From positions 21,232 through 85,231 of the forward strand of contig NW_025777430.1 of NCBI RefSeq assembly GCF_021130785.1: 64,000 nt of DNA, given 5' to 3'. Below, in pieces: positions 10,240 through 18,291 of this stretch. The notes under the pieces are model-generated. The model was not told the origin of the DNA. It saw nothing but the letters and a program-made list of their open reading frames with translations, and made no database searches. How positions within the stretch are numbered: the stretch's first letter is position 1; every line of letters starts with the position of its first letter. Source of the stretch: Homalodisca vitripennis (taxonomy: Eukaryota; Arthropoda; Insecta; Hemiptera; Cicadellidae). The translations under genes and the position numbers were made by a program.

Positions 10240-10259
10240 CAAATTATTACTTAATAAAT

Positions 10260-11409
10260 ATGGATTCACAAATATTTTTGACGTATTTGGAACACAAATT
10301 ATTCAAAATGTAGATAATAGTTTTCAATTTTGATAGTTTGAGAAAATGAGTTTGATAACAAGTTAGAAAATTTATTACAAAAACCTTCCAGATTCAGATA
10401 TGTTTGCTGTCGAGATTGAAGATTTTAAAGCAGAATATGATAACAAACTTGCAAATTTCATGAGTTCAAATGAAGTTTGCTGATAAAATAAAAACATTGG
10501 AAAAAGAAGTTGATGATGGTGTAAAAAAATTATTTACCAATTTAATGTCTCACATCGAAAAAGCTGATGAAATTACTGAAGCAATCAAAGTTGAAAAGAA
10601 TTATGTTAGTTTGGCTAATAAGGGAAAAGAATTGTCGGTGTTCGACCTGGTATTGACAAACATGATGTTGTTGTTAAAGAACAAATTTTAAAACCTCTAA
10701 AATTATCAGAAAACATCGATATTGTTGATTTACATGATCCGAAATGTTAAAAATGCCTTAGATTTTAAAGGAAAAAGAATTAGCGGTGTTTAGTAAAGGA
10801 ATTAATCCATTTGATGTTGTTGTATGATTCAATTAGAAGATCCTAATTAAAATGTTTAATGAACCTAAAACAAAATTATGGAGAATCATAAACAGCATGT
10901 TAAAGATTTTACAACAGAAGTCTATGAAAAACTTGAAAGCGAGAAGTAAAAGATCTATAGAAAATTGTGATGAAAAAATTTACAAATTTTGAGGAAAATT
11001 TCAATCTATATAAAGGCGATCTTTATGGAAAAATAACAAACTTTTTGGAACATTTCGCTAAATTTCAAGAGGGTTTTAATGAAACCGATAGAAAAAATGG
11101 TGAAGTTTTTAAAAGAGTAGTTACTAATCAATCTTTACTTTCATGATAAATTAATTAAACTAGAAGAAAAACTTTGGCGAAATTAATGAAAAAAGTTATA
11201 AAAAAATAAGCAGTCTTTTGATAAGTTTAGTTTAGATGCCACAAAAACTTTTGAGAATATTGATCATAAACTCGTTGAATACAACGATTTAATATCTCGA
11301 TAAAGTAAATAAACTAGAAGAAAACTTTAATAAAATTTAAAGAAGATGTTAATAAAACTTTTGAAAATATTGATAACAGATTTAATGGATTAGGCGGCTA
11401 TGATGACTA
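10260..11409 (+). pseudogene. Long coiled-coil, fibre-like protein, frameshifted
   Basis: The ATGG at 10260 follows TTACTTAATAAAT. The predicted protein is almost entirely charged helix (DNKLENLL, EIEDFKAEYDNKL, KIKTLEKEVDDGVKKLFTNL, LYGKITNFLEHFAKFQEGFNETD). Interspersed are copies of a pattern KGKxLS...GIDKHDVVVKEQI and KGKRISGVSKGINPFDVVV. The second pattern resembles the repeat seen in trimeric phage tail-fibre shafts (K-R-I-x-N-V ... D-A-V-x-x-x-x-L). A fibre or receptor-binding role in the virion is an inference from this pattern and from its place among structural genes. Many frame breaks occur; the longest open part is 10470-10691. Confidence 0.5.
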
Positions 11410-11424
11410 ATTTTCCTTATATAA
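11410..11424 (+). promoter_or_regulatory. Start-proximal AT motif (TTTTCCTTATATAA) before ATGG
   Basis: TTATATAA touches ATGGCG of an intact zinc-ribbon gene. Confidence 0.45.
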
Positions 11425-11562
11425 ATGGCGCTCATATATTGTGTGAGATGTAAAGAAAATACTGCAACAAATGATATAAAATATTACGCAAATATCAATG
11501 GAGTTAAGAGAATTTCTGGAAAATGTGCTGAATGTAACGCAAAAAAAAGAGCCAATTTATAA
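11425..11562 (+). CDS. Intact 45-residue zinc-ribbon protein
   Basis: A complete small ORF: MALIYCVRCKENTA at the start, KRISGKCAECNAKKRANL at the end, then TAA. Two CxxC knuckles (CVRC and CAEC) separated by about 25 residues with YYANINGVKRIS between them match the DUF5679-like zinc-ribbon proteins found in many DNA viruses. The frame is uninterrupted, unlike neighbouring genes. It starts at ATGG after the shared motif. Role unknown; possibly transcription or nucleic-acid binding. Confidence 0.7.
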   Translation: MALIYCVRCKENTATNDIKYYANINGVKRISGKCAECNAKKRANL

Positions 11563-11599
11563 AAACTTGATTTTGAAATTTTTTCTTAAATAAATAGAG

Positions 11600-12007
11600 A
11601 TGGCGGGACATTACAGATGCTTTCGATCTTTTTATCATGCATTACACGAAAGAGATTTGAAAAAAGAACATTGGGATGACATTTCTCACAAATATGAATT
11701 ATCCGAAGATATGATGAGATTATACGTAAACAAATTGAATTGGTATATAACATTGCTAAATATCAAACTTTTATCATCAGAGTTCATTCAAGAAAATATA
11801 CATTATCAATTAAAAGATCATATGTCTGTTCTTTGTCTCTATCAACACTTGAGTATAAAGTTTTTTGATGAAAATAAAGATACAGTTGATTGGAATAATA
11901 TTATAGATAGCGGTTACTATCCTGTGCAGATTTTATTGAAATATGTGACCGAGATCGCAAAATTTTTAAGGAAGAGAATCCTGAATATTGACGAAGTAGA
12001 TCATTAA
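11600..12007 (+). CDS. 135-residue protein with LS-x-x-FI...W repeats, open
   Basis: MAGHYRCFRSFYHALHERD starts at 11600 after TTTTCTTAAATAAATAGAG. The protein contains a degenerate repeat of about 22-25 residues: LSEDMMRLYVNKLNW, LSSEFIQEN, YQHLSIKFFDENKDTVDWNNI. The pattern LSxxFIxxxxDxVDWxxI with YQ before the Leu-Ser is seen as tandem repeats in proteins of giant viruses and other large DNA viruses. No function is established. The C-terminal KFLRKRILNIDEVDH may follow a late frameshift. Otherwise the frame is intact. Confidence 0.6.
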   Translation: MAGHYRCFRSFYHALHERDLKKEHWDDISHKYELSEDMMRLYVNKLNWYITLLNIKLLSSEFIQENIHYQLKDHMSVLCLYQHLSIKFFDENKDTVDWNNIIDSGYYPVQILLKYVTEIAKFLRKRILNIDEVDH

Positions 12008-12009
12008 AA

Positions 12010-12090
12010 ATGACTCTAATCTTTTTAATTATTTTACTAAAATTTATATCTTTTCTTATAAAAACGTACATTAGATCGATGAAAAAATGA
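12010..12090 (+). CDS. Possible 26-residue single-span membrane peptide
   Basis: ATGACTCTAATC begins two bases after the previous stop. The reading is MTLIFLIILLKFISFLIKTY and ends RSMKK. It has an almost uninterrupted hydrophobic segment followed by basic residues. Placement in the tight gap between the preceding gene and the major capsid gene supports a small membrane protein, but length alone gives weak evidence. Confidence 0.35.
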   Translation: MTLIFLIILLKFISFLIKTYIRSMKK

Positions 12091-12112
12091 TACACGATGT
12101 TTAAAATTTCTA

Positions 12113-12128
12113 AATTTTCTCTTATTAA
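12113..12128 (+). promoter_or_regulatory. Start-proximal AT motif (AATTTTCTCTTATTAA) before ATGG
   Basis: TCTCTTATTAA touches ATGGCGGAC of the major capsid gene. Confidence 0.45.
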
Positions 12129-13340
12129 ATGGCGGACTACAGAAAATATGCTAGTGATATTGAAAGGGCGGAGTTTAAAAAATTTCTATCCAATTAGTAA
12201 ACAACATTTGAATGAACCGAATAAAAGAACTGAGTTTAATATTGATTTTGGAGATAACTTTGCTCGTCTAACTTCCAGTTTTATATTTCTGGAACTTTAA
12301 CAAAACAAGATGGTCAAGCATATCTTGGAACTGATAATGTTAGATTAATCGATAATTTTATACCGTTTTTATTTTCTAAGATTGAAGTAAGAAAAACACA
12401 ATATAAATTGATAGAAGAAGTCGAAAACTGTGGCCAATTAAGCACAATTAAAGGAACTATTTCGTATTCAAAAAGTGATGTTATTTCTCAAACTTCTAAT
12501 GGCTTTGAATCAGATTTTAAATTTGGTGTTTTTGAAGCAGCTGGAAATTTATCTCATTTTGGATTAGGATTTTTTTGAAAATGTTACTATTCCGATCTAT
12601 AAAGGAGGATTTTATCTAAGTTTTATAAGAGCAGAAGACGATGATGTGATTCTGAAGACTGCAACTGGAAAATGTTATGCCTGTTGATGGAAAAATAACA
12701 ATTACAGATTTTTTTATTAGAGTTCCAATGATTGATTATAAAACCACGAGTAAAATTAGGTTGATTGATGAAATTACAAAAAGTCAAAACATTATGTTTA
12801 ATTTTCTAGATTGGGCAATGTATTGAACAAAAAAAGGTATTTCCGGAACAACTTATTCGTTCGATATCACAAATATTTATAGAAATATCTTCAATCCCAA
12901 AGTTCGTTATCATAGGTTTTCATAAACAGATAGACAGAATAATCAAGAAAAAAATCCTTCAATAGTTTGATAGTTTGGATGTAAAAAAAAATATCAGAGT
13001 AAAATTGAACGGTTCTTATTATCCAGATGAATTACAAAATTTAAACATTTCCGGAGGTCTTTTCAGAATCATGTATCAGATGTATCAAGATTTTAAGAAA
13101 GTTTACTGTAATAATAAGGAAATGTATTACAATCCTAAAGAATTTTTAGCGAATAGACCTATTTATGTCATTGATACAACAAAGAGTTTGACAAATATTT
13201 CTGGTTCAAAGAACGATATAATTATCAATATGGATTTTCAAAAAGCTGTTACAAACGCGATTTGTTATGTTGTTGTTGTCTCTGAGAAATTTTTAGCCTA
13301 TGATGTGATTAAGAACCACGATATTAGAGAAATTCAGTAG
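12129..13340 (+). pseudogene. Polinton major capsid protein (hexon-like double jelly roll), frameshifted
   Basis: Forms the capsid shell in Polintons and adintoviruses. It starts MADYRKYASDIERAEF, followed by FYPISKQHLNEPNKRTEFNIDFGDNF. Further segments are LTKQDGQAYLGTDNVRLIDNF, FLFSKIEVRK, ISYSKSDVISQTSNGFESDFKF, IPIYKGGFYLSF, FIRVPMIDYKT and TYSFDITNIYRNIFNP. The open end is 12975-13340 (VKLNGSYYPDELQN; KSLTNISGSKNDIIINMDF; VVVSEKFLAYDVI). About 400 codons with at least six breaks. The family call rests on recall of Polinton capsid sequences and on gene context, not on a structure. It converges on the next gene, with 3 bp between stops. Confidence 0.72.
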
Positions 13341-13343
13341 TTT

Positions 13344-13581
13344 AATGATGTTCATATTATTCTCTTTCATTCCTTCTAATATTTCAAAAATATACTCTTT
13401 TCGCCACTGAAAAATCCCGATTTTCTCCCGTAATAATCTTTATAATCGTACACATAATATCCTAAATAGTTGTACAATAGAATGAAAAATTATTTCTATT
13501 TATCTCTGTTGTAGAAATGTAAACACAAACATTTGCGCTGAAAAATTTATATCTCGGCAGACTTAGTTCCATAATCTCCAT
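13344..13581 (-). pseudogene. Small Polinton hypothetical gene, minus strand
   Basis: The minus-strand start ATGGAGATTATGG at 13581 is preceded by TTTTTTTATAA, matching the shared motif. It encodes MEIMELSLPRYKFFSANVCV, then YISTTEINRNNFSFYC. After frameshifts it reads YDYKDYYGRKSGFFSGEK and FEILEGMKENNMNII. It converges with the capsid gene. Not recognised. Confidence 0.45.
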
Positions 13582-13605
13582 TTATAAAAAAATCTTTTTG
13601 TTTAA
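13582..13605. promoter_or_regulatory. Bidirectional start-proximal AT region between divergent genes
   Basis: The 24 bases between the ATG at 13581 (-) and the ATG at 13606 (+) give TTTTTTTATAA reading leftwards and TCTTTTTGTTTAA reading rightwards. Each half abuts an ATGG, so one short spacer carries the motif for both genes. Confidence 0.5.
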
Positions 13606-14105
13606 ATGGAAGAGTATAATGCCAACTGTTACAAGTGTTCTAATAGAGGAGAAATTATCGATAAAAGATATTTAGTTTGTAGAGGTTGTAATTTAATTTT
13701 GTTAGAAAGACCTAAACCTAAGAAATTTCGAAATAAATTAACACATTTGAATAACCTGCTTACAAAAATTGCAATATAGAGACAAGAAGCAAAACAAAAT
13801 TTGTTACAGAATTAGAAAACAGAATAAAAATTTTTACTTATCTCTTGGAACCATTGACAAAAATTATTTTCCTTTTCAAAGAATACATTAGGTTTGTAGG
13901 TATCGATACACACGTTTATTATGAAAAAGATATTACCTGTATTTTTTCATTATCTGGATGTTGAATTTGTTTATGATTTTGAAACCAGAAATCCTCGATG
14001 ATTTTATAGTACATTTGGAGAAATTAAACGAAGAACCTCTTGAAAAGAATGCGGTTTTACTCACATTCTCCCCGACTTCTCGAGTGAAGGTTAGCGAATT
14101 TCATT
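13606..14105 (+). pseudogene. Zinc-ribbon protein with decayed C-terminal part
   Basis: An open 57-codon frame (13606-13779) begins MEEYNANCYKCSNRGEIIDK and contains CYKC and CRGC knuckles 14 residues apart, then basic PKPKKFRNK. Beyond it the reading continues in other frames: FVTELENRIKIFTYLLEPL, LFKEYIRFVGIDTHVYYEKD, EILDDFIVHLEKLNEEPLEK and VLLTFSPTSRVKV. The protein was therefore probably about 160 residues. It may alternatively be two genes. Not recognised beyond the zinc ribbon. Confidence 0.5.
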
Positions 14106-14121
14106 TTTTTTCCGTCTTTAA

Positions 14122-14136
14122 ATTTTTTCTATTTAA
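14122..14136 (+). promoter_or_regulatory. Start-proximal AT motif (ATTTTTTCTATTTAA) before ATGG
   Basis: A strong copy of the recurrent motif: T tract, TCTA, TTTAA, touching ATGGCG. Confidence 0.55.
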
Positions 14137-14446
14137 ATGGCGAGTTCTTTGAAAGGAGTTAAATGATATTGGAGAATGTAAGTTTAAAGAGTATAAGAAG
14201 TTAAATGAATTGGAAGAAAGGAAGAAACATAGAATCTTGAATTTGGAGAAAATGAAAGATAAATTCGGGTTTACAATAATTTCCGAGTTGGAAGATTGTA
14301 AAGTACACTTGCCGAACAGATTTTTGACTGTTTTGGATGAGAAAAAGATTAAAGAATTAAACAAAAATGAAAAATTACACTTGATTGTTACTGGAAAGAA
14401 GACTATAAAAGATAAAGAAATTATAACAATTAACTTTGTAGAATAA
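14137..14446 (+). pseudogene. Small conserved Polinton protein, one frameshift
   Basis: Starts MASSLKGV. A single break near 14165 leads into the open frame 14210-14446. It reads RKKHRILNLEKMKDKFGFT, ISELEDCKVHLPNRFLTVLDEK and LHLIVTGKKTIKDKEIITINFVE. The alternating beta-like pattern, with LEDxxVxLPxRF in the middle, is a small-protein type I have seen in Polinton-like elements. An OB-like single-stranded DNA-binding role is possible but not shown. Confidence 0.5.
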
Positions 14447-14457
14447 AAGTCTTAACT

Positions 14458-15017
14458 CTAAAACTTGCAGTCCCTCCCCACGTCATAGTACTGTTTTGAT
14501 AACCATAGTTGGTGTCTTTCTTCATAGGAATCACATGGAATATTATCTACAGTAATACCTTTTGTTTCACACAAATATGTGGCTATATTCTATAAGAAAA
14601 GTTCTATAATGCTCTTTAAATGAATTGTGTTGATAAATCTTGATACTCACAAAAATTCCTAAGAAATTCATCAATTAAGTCTTGATTATCTTGAAAGAAC
14701 GTATAATATGGGAAAAATGTCATAAAAAAACGATGAAAACTCTCTGTTTGTTTATTTTTTACTTTCTTTTCAATATCTTTCGTAATTATATTAAATATGT
14801 AATCCCTTACTTTTTTAGTTTTTTGCCGATAGTAAAACACTCCATTAGACGTTTTTTTCTGCAAAAGACTTTACAAGTTCTTTGAATTCTGTATCATTTA
14901 AGGAAAGTATCAACTGTTTCTTTAAAAATGTTTTGGTAATTCGTTGAACTCGTTAAAATTGTCTTTCTTTGTAAGTTTTTGAAATGCTAGAAACTGAAGA
15001 GAGCTTGGTGAGTTCAT
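14458..15017 (-). pseudogene. Hypothetical Polinton protein, minus strand, frameshifted
   Basis: Minus strand. It starts MNSPSSLQFLAFQKLTKK at 15017 and passes DTEFKELVKSFAEK into the open segment 14616-14864 (NGVFYYRQKTKKVRDYIFN; FHRFFMTFFPYYTFFQDNQ; LIDEFLRNFCEYQ). It ends in another frame with ATYLCETKGITVDNIPCDSY and HQLWLSKQYYDVGRDCKF, with the stop at 14458. Rich in Phe, Tyr and Lys. The family is not recognised. It converges with the gene at 14137-14446, with about 11 bp between stops. Confidence 0.5.
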
Positions 15018-15949
15018 GTTGTTTATTTAGTAGAAAAGTTTTTTATTAAAGTACAGTATGTTTTTAGTAAAAATGTTTTTAAATTGATTAAATTTTATTA
15101 AGATAAATCCTTTATTCGTAGCAGATTTGACAACATTTTACAAAGCACAGCTTAAGAAAAGTAGAAGCAAACAGCTATAGATTTGGTTAATTTTTCATTC
15201 CTCAGAGTAGATAGTAATGTACCGATCGCTTTTGGAGACGAACGACTGTAGATTCGGTATTAATTTTTCATTGAGATTTGCTGTGTTATTTCTCAGCTTC
15301 CTTTATGGTACATTGAACAGTATTTTACATTGCTTTTCGGTCGGCTCCGAAAAGTGCGCCAGGAACCCCATATTACTATCTACTCACGTGAGTAAAAACA
15401 TTATTATATTATATTCAAACGTTGGCAACATTAGATTATTACCAATGTACCATTTGTTGAGTTTTCCTTTGGAATTTGATGTGAACAATAACAAGTATCG
15501 GAGCATAAAATAATAAATATAGTAGAATATAAACACAACCATACGTATTTCATATGAATCTCTAGGAAAAAAATAAGAGACCAACCAAATCATGCACTCC
15601 TTTAGCTGGACAAAAAATATATTTCCTGTGTATATTTGAAGGCAAATAATTCTATTTATCGTTAATATCGTCTCCGGTTGGTATTAATAGAAATAATTAC
15701 TAGAATTAAAAAATGTTAATCATGTACATTTACAAATTATTTCTGATTGTACAAGTTAAATATATTGCCATGTATGTACTCACCTAAATAAAGAGTGATA
15801 GATCACCTAACAGATAGACATATAGAATCCCTTCCTTTCAGCCCACATCCTGGTGTCAGCGGCGAAGTAGATGAATGGCCAGTAATACAGCAAAACAAGT
15901 GAATTTAAACACTACCACGCTTTGTGACGAGCGTTGTGTGGCAAATGGA
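15018..15949. other. Right flank of the Polinton, no gene seen
   Basis: AT-rich sequence that should contain the right terminus of the Polinton. The terminus cannot be fixed because the left end is outside the window. An imperfect fold-back lies at 15200-15391. There is also an imperfect direct repeat, TAGATTtGGTtAATTTTTCATT at about 15179-15200 and a similar copy at about 15250-15272. The ORF 15217-15513 has no recognisable domain. Confidence 0.4.
15200..15391. repeat. Imperfect inverted repeat (fold-back) near the Polinton right end
   Basis: GAGTAGATAGTAAT at 15205-15218 is exactly inverted as ATTACTATCTACTC at 15372-15385. The pairing continues inwards imperfectly (TCGCTTTTGGAGACG against CGGCTCCGAAAAGTGCG) and outwards through CTCA/TGAG. 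It may be a terminal structure or a small MITE. Confidence 0.6.
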
Positions 15950-16955
15950 TTTACCCAAACATCCATTTGAATGTTTTAACAATAGTTCATTCAGTTTTAA
16001 TGATTCGACTGACTATTACAAAAACTCTTAGTTGGGCTGATAATGTTACTGAGACTTGTGGCAGGGTGTTTGCTGGTATTCATAGTCTTAAGCAATTTGC
16101 TATTTATTTACCTTTAAATTTGAAAGTAATACTAGTGAAGACCCTGATTTTCTGCCATTTCAATTACTGTAGTGAAGTTATACATGGCATGATGGTTGAG
16201 CTTTCGGACAGATTACAACGTGCTCAAAATTATTGTGTTCGCTTTATCTTCAACCTCAGACGATATGACCATATAACACCCTTCATCAATCAGTTACATC
16301 TGTTAAAGTTGAATCTACTCCGTCAGTTCCACATTCTCAGCATGTTAAATTCTATTTTGTATAACGATTATTCCCCTTCCTATCTGTCTGAACGCTTTTC
16401 TTTCATTTCTGAAACAAGCAATTGGAATACTCGACGTGGAGCCTCTCTGTTATCTATTCCTGTTCATAGATCCTCTATTTACAGTAAATCATTCACAGTC
16501 TCTGCTTTTCGACTTTGGAATAATCTCCCGGATCATCGGATCATATCAGAGGTATTCGTAGTCGGGAACGATTTCGGGGGGTGCTTAGGGACCATGTGTT
16601 TTGGGCCTCGTCGGGTTGACGATATCGTGGCATAGGGTATGGGACGATGGCTTTGTATGAATGGTGATGGATGAACGTCTGTTAATTTCCTTGTAAGTTT
16701 TATTCTATTTATTTATTTTTAGTTTCATAGAGAACCTTTATTTCATTTTATTACTTTATATAAATAGAGATTGTAATTTTTGATTGTAAAATAGTAATGT
16801 AAACTGTATTGTGGCTCTTGTTTTACAGTAATAGTAGAGTGTATTAATTTATGGTTAGGTGTAAGAGAGGACTTAATAGTCCTAACCTCGCCAATTGAAT
16901 ATGTTTTACGTTTTATTCAATAAAGACAGTTTTCATTTCATTTCATTTCATTCGA
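15950..16955 (+). mobile_element. 5'-truncated non-LTR retrotransposon, reverse-transcriptase C-terminus and 3' end
   Basis: The open frame to 16635 encodes the C-terminal part of a CR1/Jockey-type ORF2: WADNVTETCGRVFAGIHSL, LVKTLIFCHFNYC, DRLQRAQNYCVRFIF, LRQFHILSML and FRLWNNLPDH. A one-base break near 16545 moves the usual RERFRG...LRDH ending out of frame. The polymerase core itself is missing, as in typical 5' truncation. The 3' UTR has a GGACTTAATAGTCC hairpin (about 16870), AATAAA at 16918 and a (TTTCA)n tail at 16930-16952. Confidence 0.85.
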
Positions 16956-17540
16956 TGAGAACCTCAGAGTTGTAGTTTTAAAAAGAAGAATAAACCAATA
17001 TCCTTAAAAAAGTGAGATTACAATTTTAAACATTCTAAATTTTCACTGCGCCCCCGTAATTACCAGGTATCCATATTATTCATGCCAACAGCACATTAAA
17101 ATTTTTGTCGGAGAAAATAGCAAATTGTTTTGTATTTATAATGACGAATAATACACAATATATAACAATTATAATTATAACTGTTAATAGAGTAAGAATG
17201 CGTTTATTGGTTTGTAATGTATGGTGGTTATTGGCATCCAAGACTTAATTTTCAATTACGTAAAACGTTAAATGTTATGGAATTATGTAATATAATATAA
17301 TAAATAAAATTTATTCGTATTATGATGTTTTGTAGATTTAAAGGAAAATCTATTTTTAATAATTTCTTGATCTTTGGTTAGTTGTAAACTACATTTTTCA
17401 TTGTTTTTGAATTTTACAACTGTATAGATTAGTTCTGCGTTTGTATTTCGGTATACTAGACAAGATTTACAAAATTTACATACAAGTAAGAAGCAACATT
17501 GGATTTAGGAAATAAGTATATTTTAAAAAAGAAAACAGTG
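16956..17540. other. AT-rich spacer, nothing recognised
   Basis: No ORF, domain or repeat was recognised between the LINE tail and the satellite array. Confidence 0.5.
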
Positions 17541-18103
17541 TTGTAAAGCTGGCTCATACTGCTGTGGCTTGACGACAGATATACTAGAGGCCAAGTAGCC
17601 GTGTCCTATACCCATTAATCGCCACTATCCAGCTGGGCTAACAGCGCTTTCTGGTGTGTCTACTAACATACGTGCTAATGTATGAAACGTCTGTAACTCT
17701 CCAACTGTCTCATATAAATAACAGCAGCCCAGTTGTAAAGCTGGCGCCTACTAATGTGGCTTGACTACAGGTATACTAGCGGCCAAGTAGCCTTGTCCTA
17801 TACCCATTAATGGCTACTATCCAGCTGGGCTAACAGCGCTTTGTGGTGTGTCTACTAACATACGTGGTAATGTATGAAACGTCTGTAACTCTCCAACTGT
17901 CTCATATAAATAACAGCAGCCCAGTTGTAAAGCTGGCGCCTACTAATGTGGCTTGACTACAGATATAGTAGCGGCCAAGTCGCCGTTTCCTATACCCATT
18001 AATGGCTACTATCCAGCTGGGCTAACAGCGCTTTGGTGGTGTGTCTACTAACATACGTGCTAAAGTATGAAACGTCTCTAAATCTCCAACTGTCTCATAT
18101 AAA
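17541..18103 (+). repeat. 192-bp tandem satellite, almost three copies
   Basis: Monomers begin TTGTAAAGCTGG at 17541, 17733 and 17925, an exact 192-bp spacing. They share GGCCAAGTAGCC, CCAGCTGGGCTAACAGCGCTTT and ACTGTCTCATATAAATAACAGCAG. Differences between copies are few. The third copy is interrupted at TATAAA (18098-18103) by the LINE, and the array resumes at 23022. Confidence 0.95.
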
Positions 18104-18291
18104 CTGTCTCTTGCGATGCGGCAGAGAGCGGACGTGTGCTACAATGTGCGCCAGACATAACCTTAAATGTCAAGTACAATGCGTTTACTGTGCATTCATG
18201 TGTGATTTAATTATCATTATTGTTAATTTTCAACCATATTATTAACTTCAACGTTACTATATTCAAACAAAGTGTTGTGAAATTATTGATC

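Larger units (their letters stand above)
1..15100. mobile_element. Polinton/adintovirus-like integrated element, degenerate, left end outside window
   Basis: About 15 kb carries the full hallmark set of Polintons (Mavericks) and adintoviruses: family B DNA polymerase, retroviral-type integrase, packaging ATPase, adenain-type protease, major capsid and penton-like minor capsid genes. Accessory genes are a BRO-N protein, a PLA2 domain and a fibre-like protein. Genes are tightly packed on both strands and many start codons share one AT-rich upstream motif. Most large ORFs are interrupted by single-base frameshifts, so this copy is not expected to be functional. The left terminus is cut by the window edge, so no terminal inverted repeat pair or target duplication could be paired. 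The right limit near 15.0-15.4 kb is approximate. Confidence 0.9.

Noticed and set aside
15217..15593. 98-residue plus and 69-residue minus ORFs beyond the Polinton genes
   Set aside because: No domain; they overlap a fold-back structure and have no start motif.
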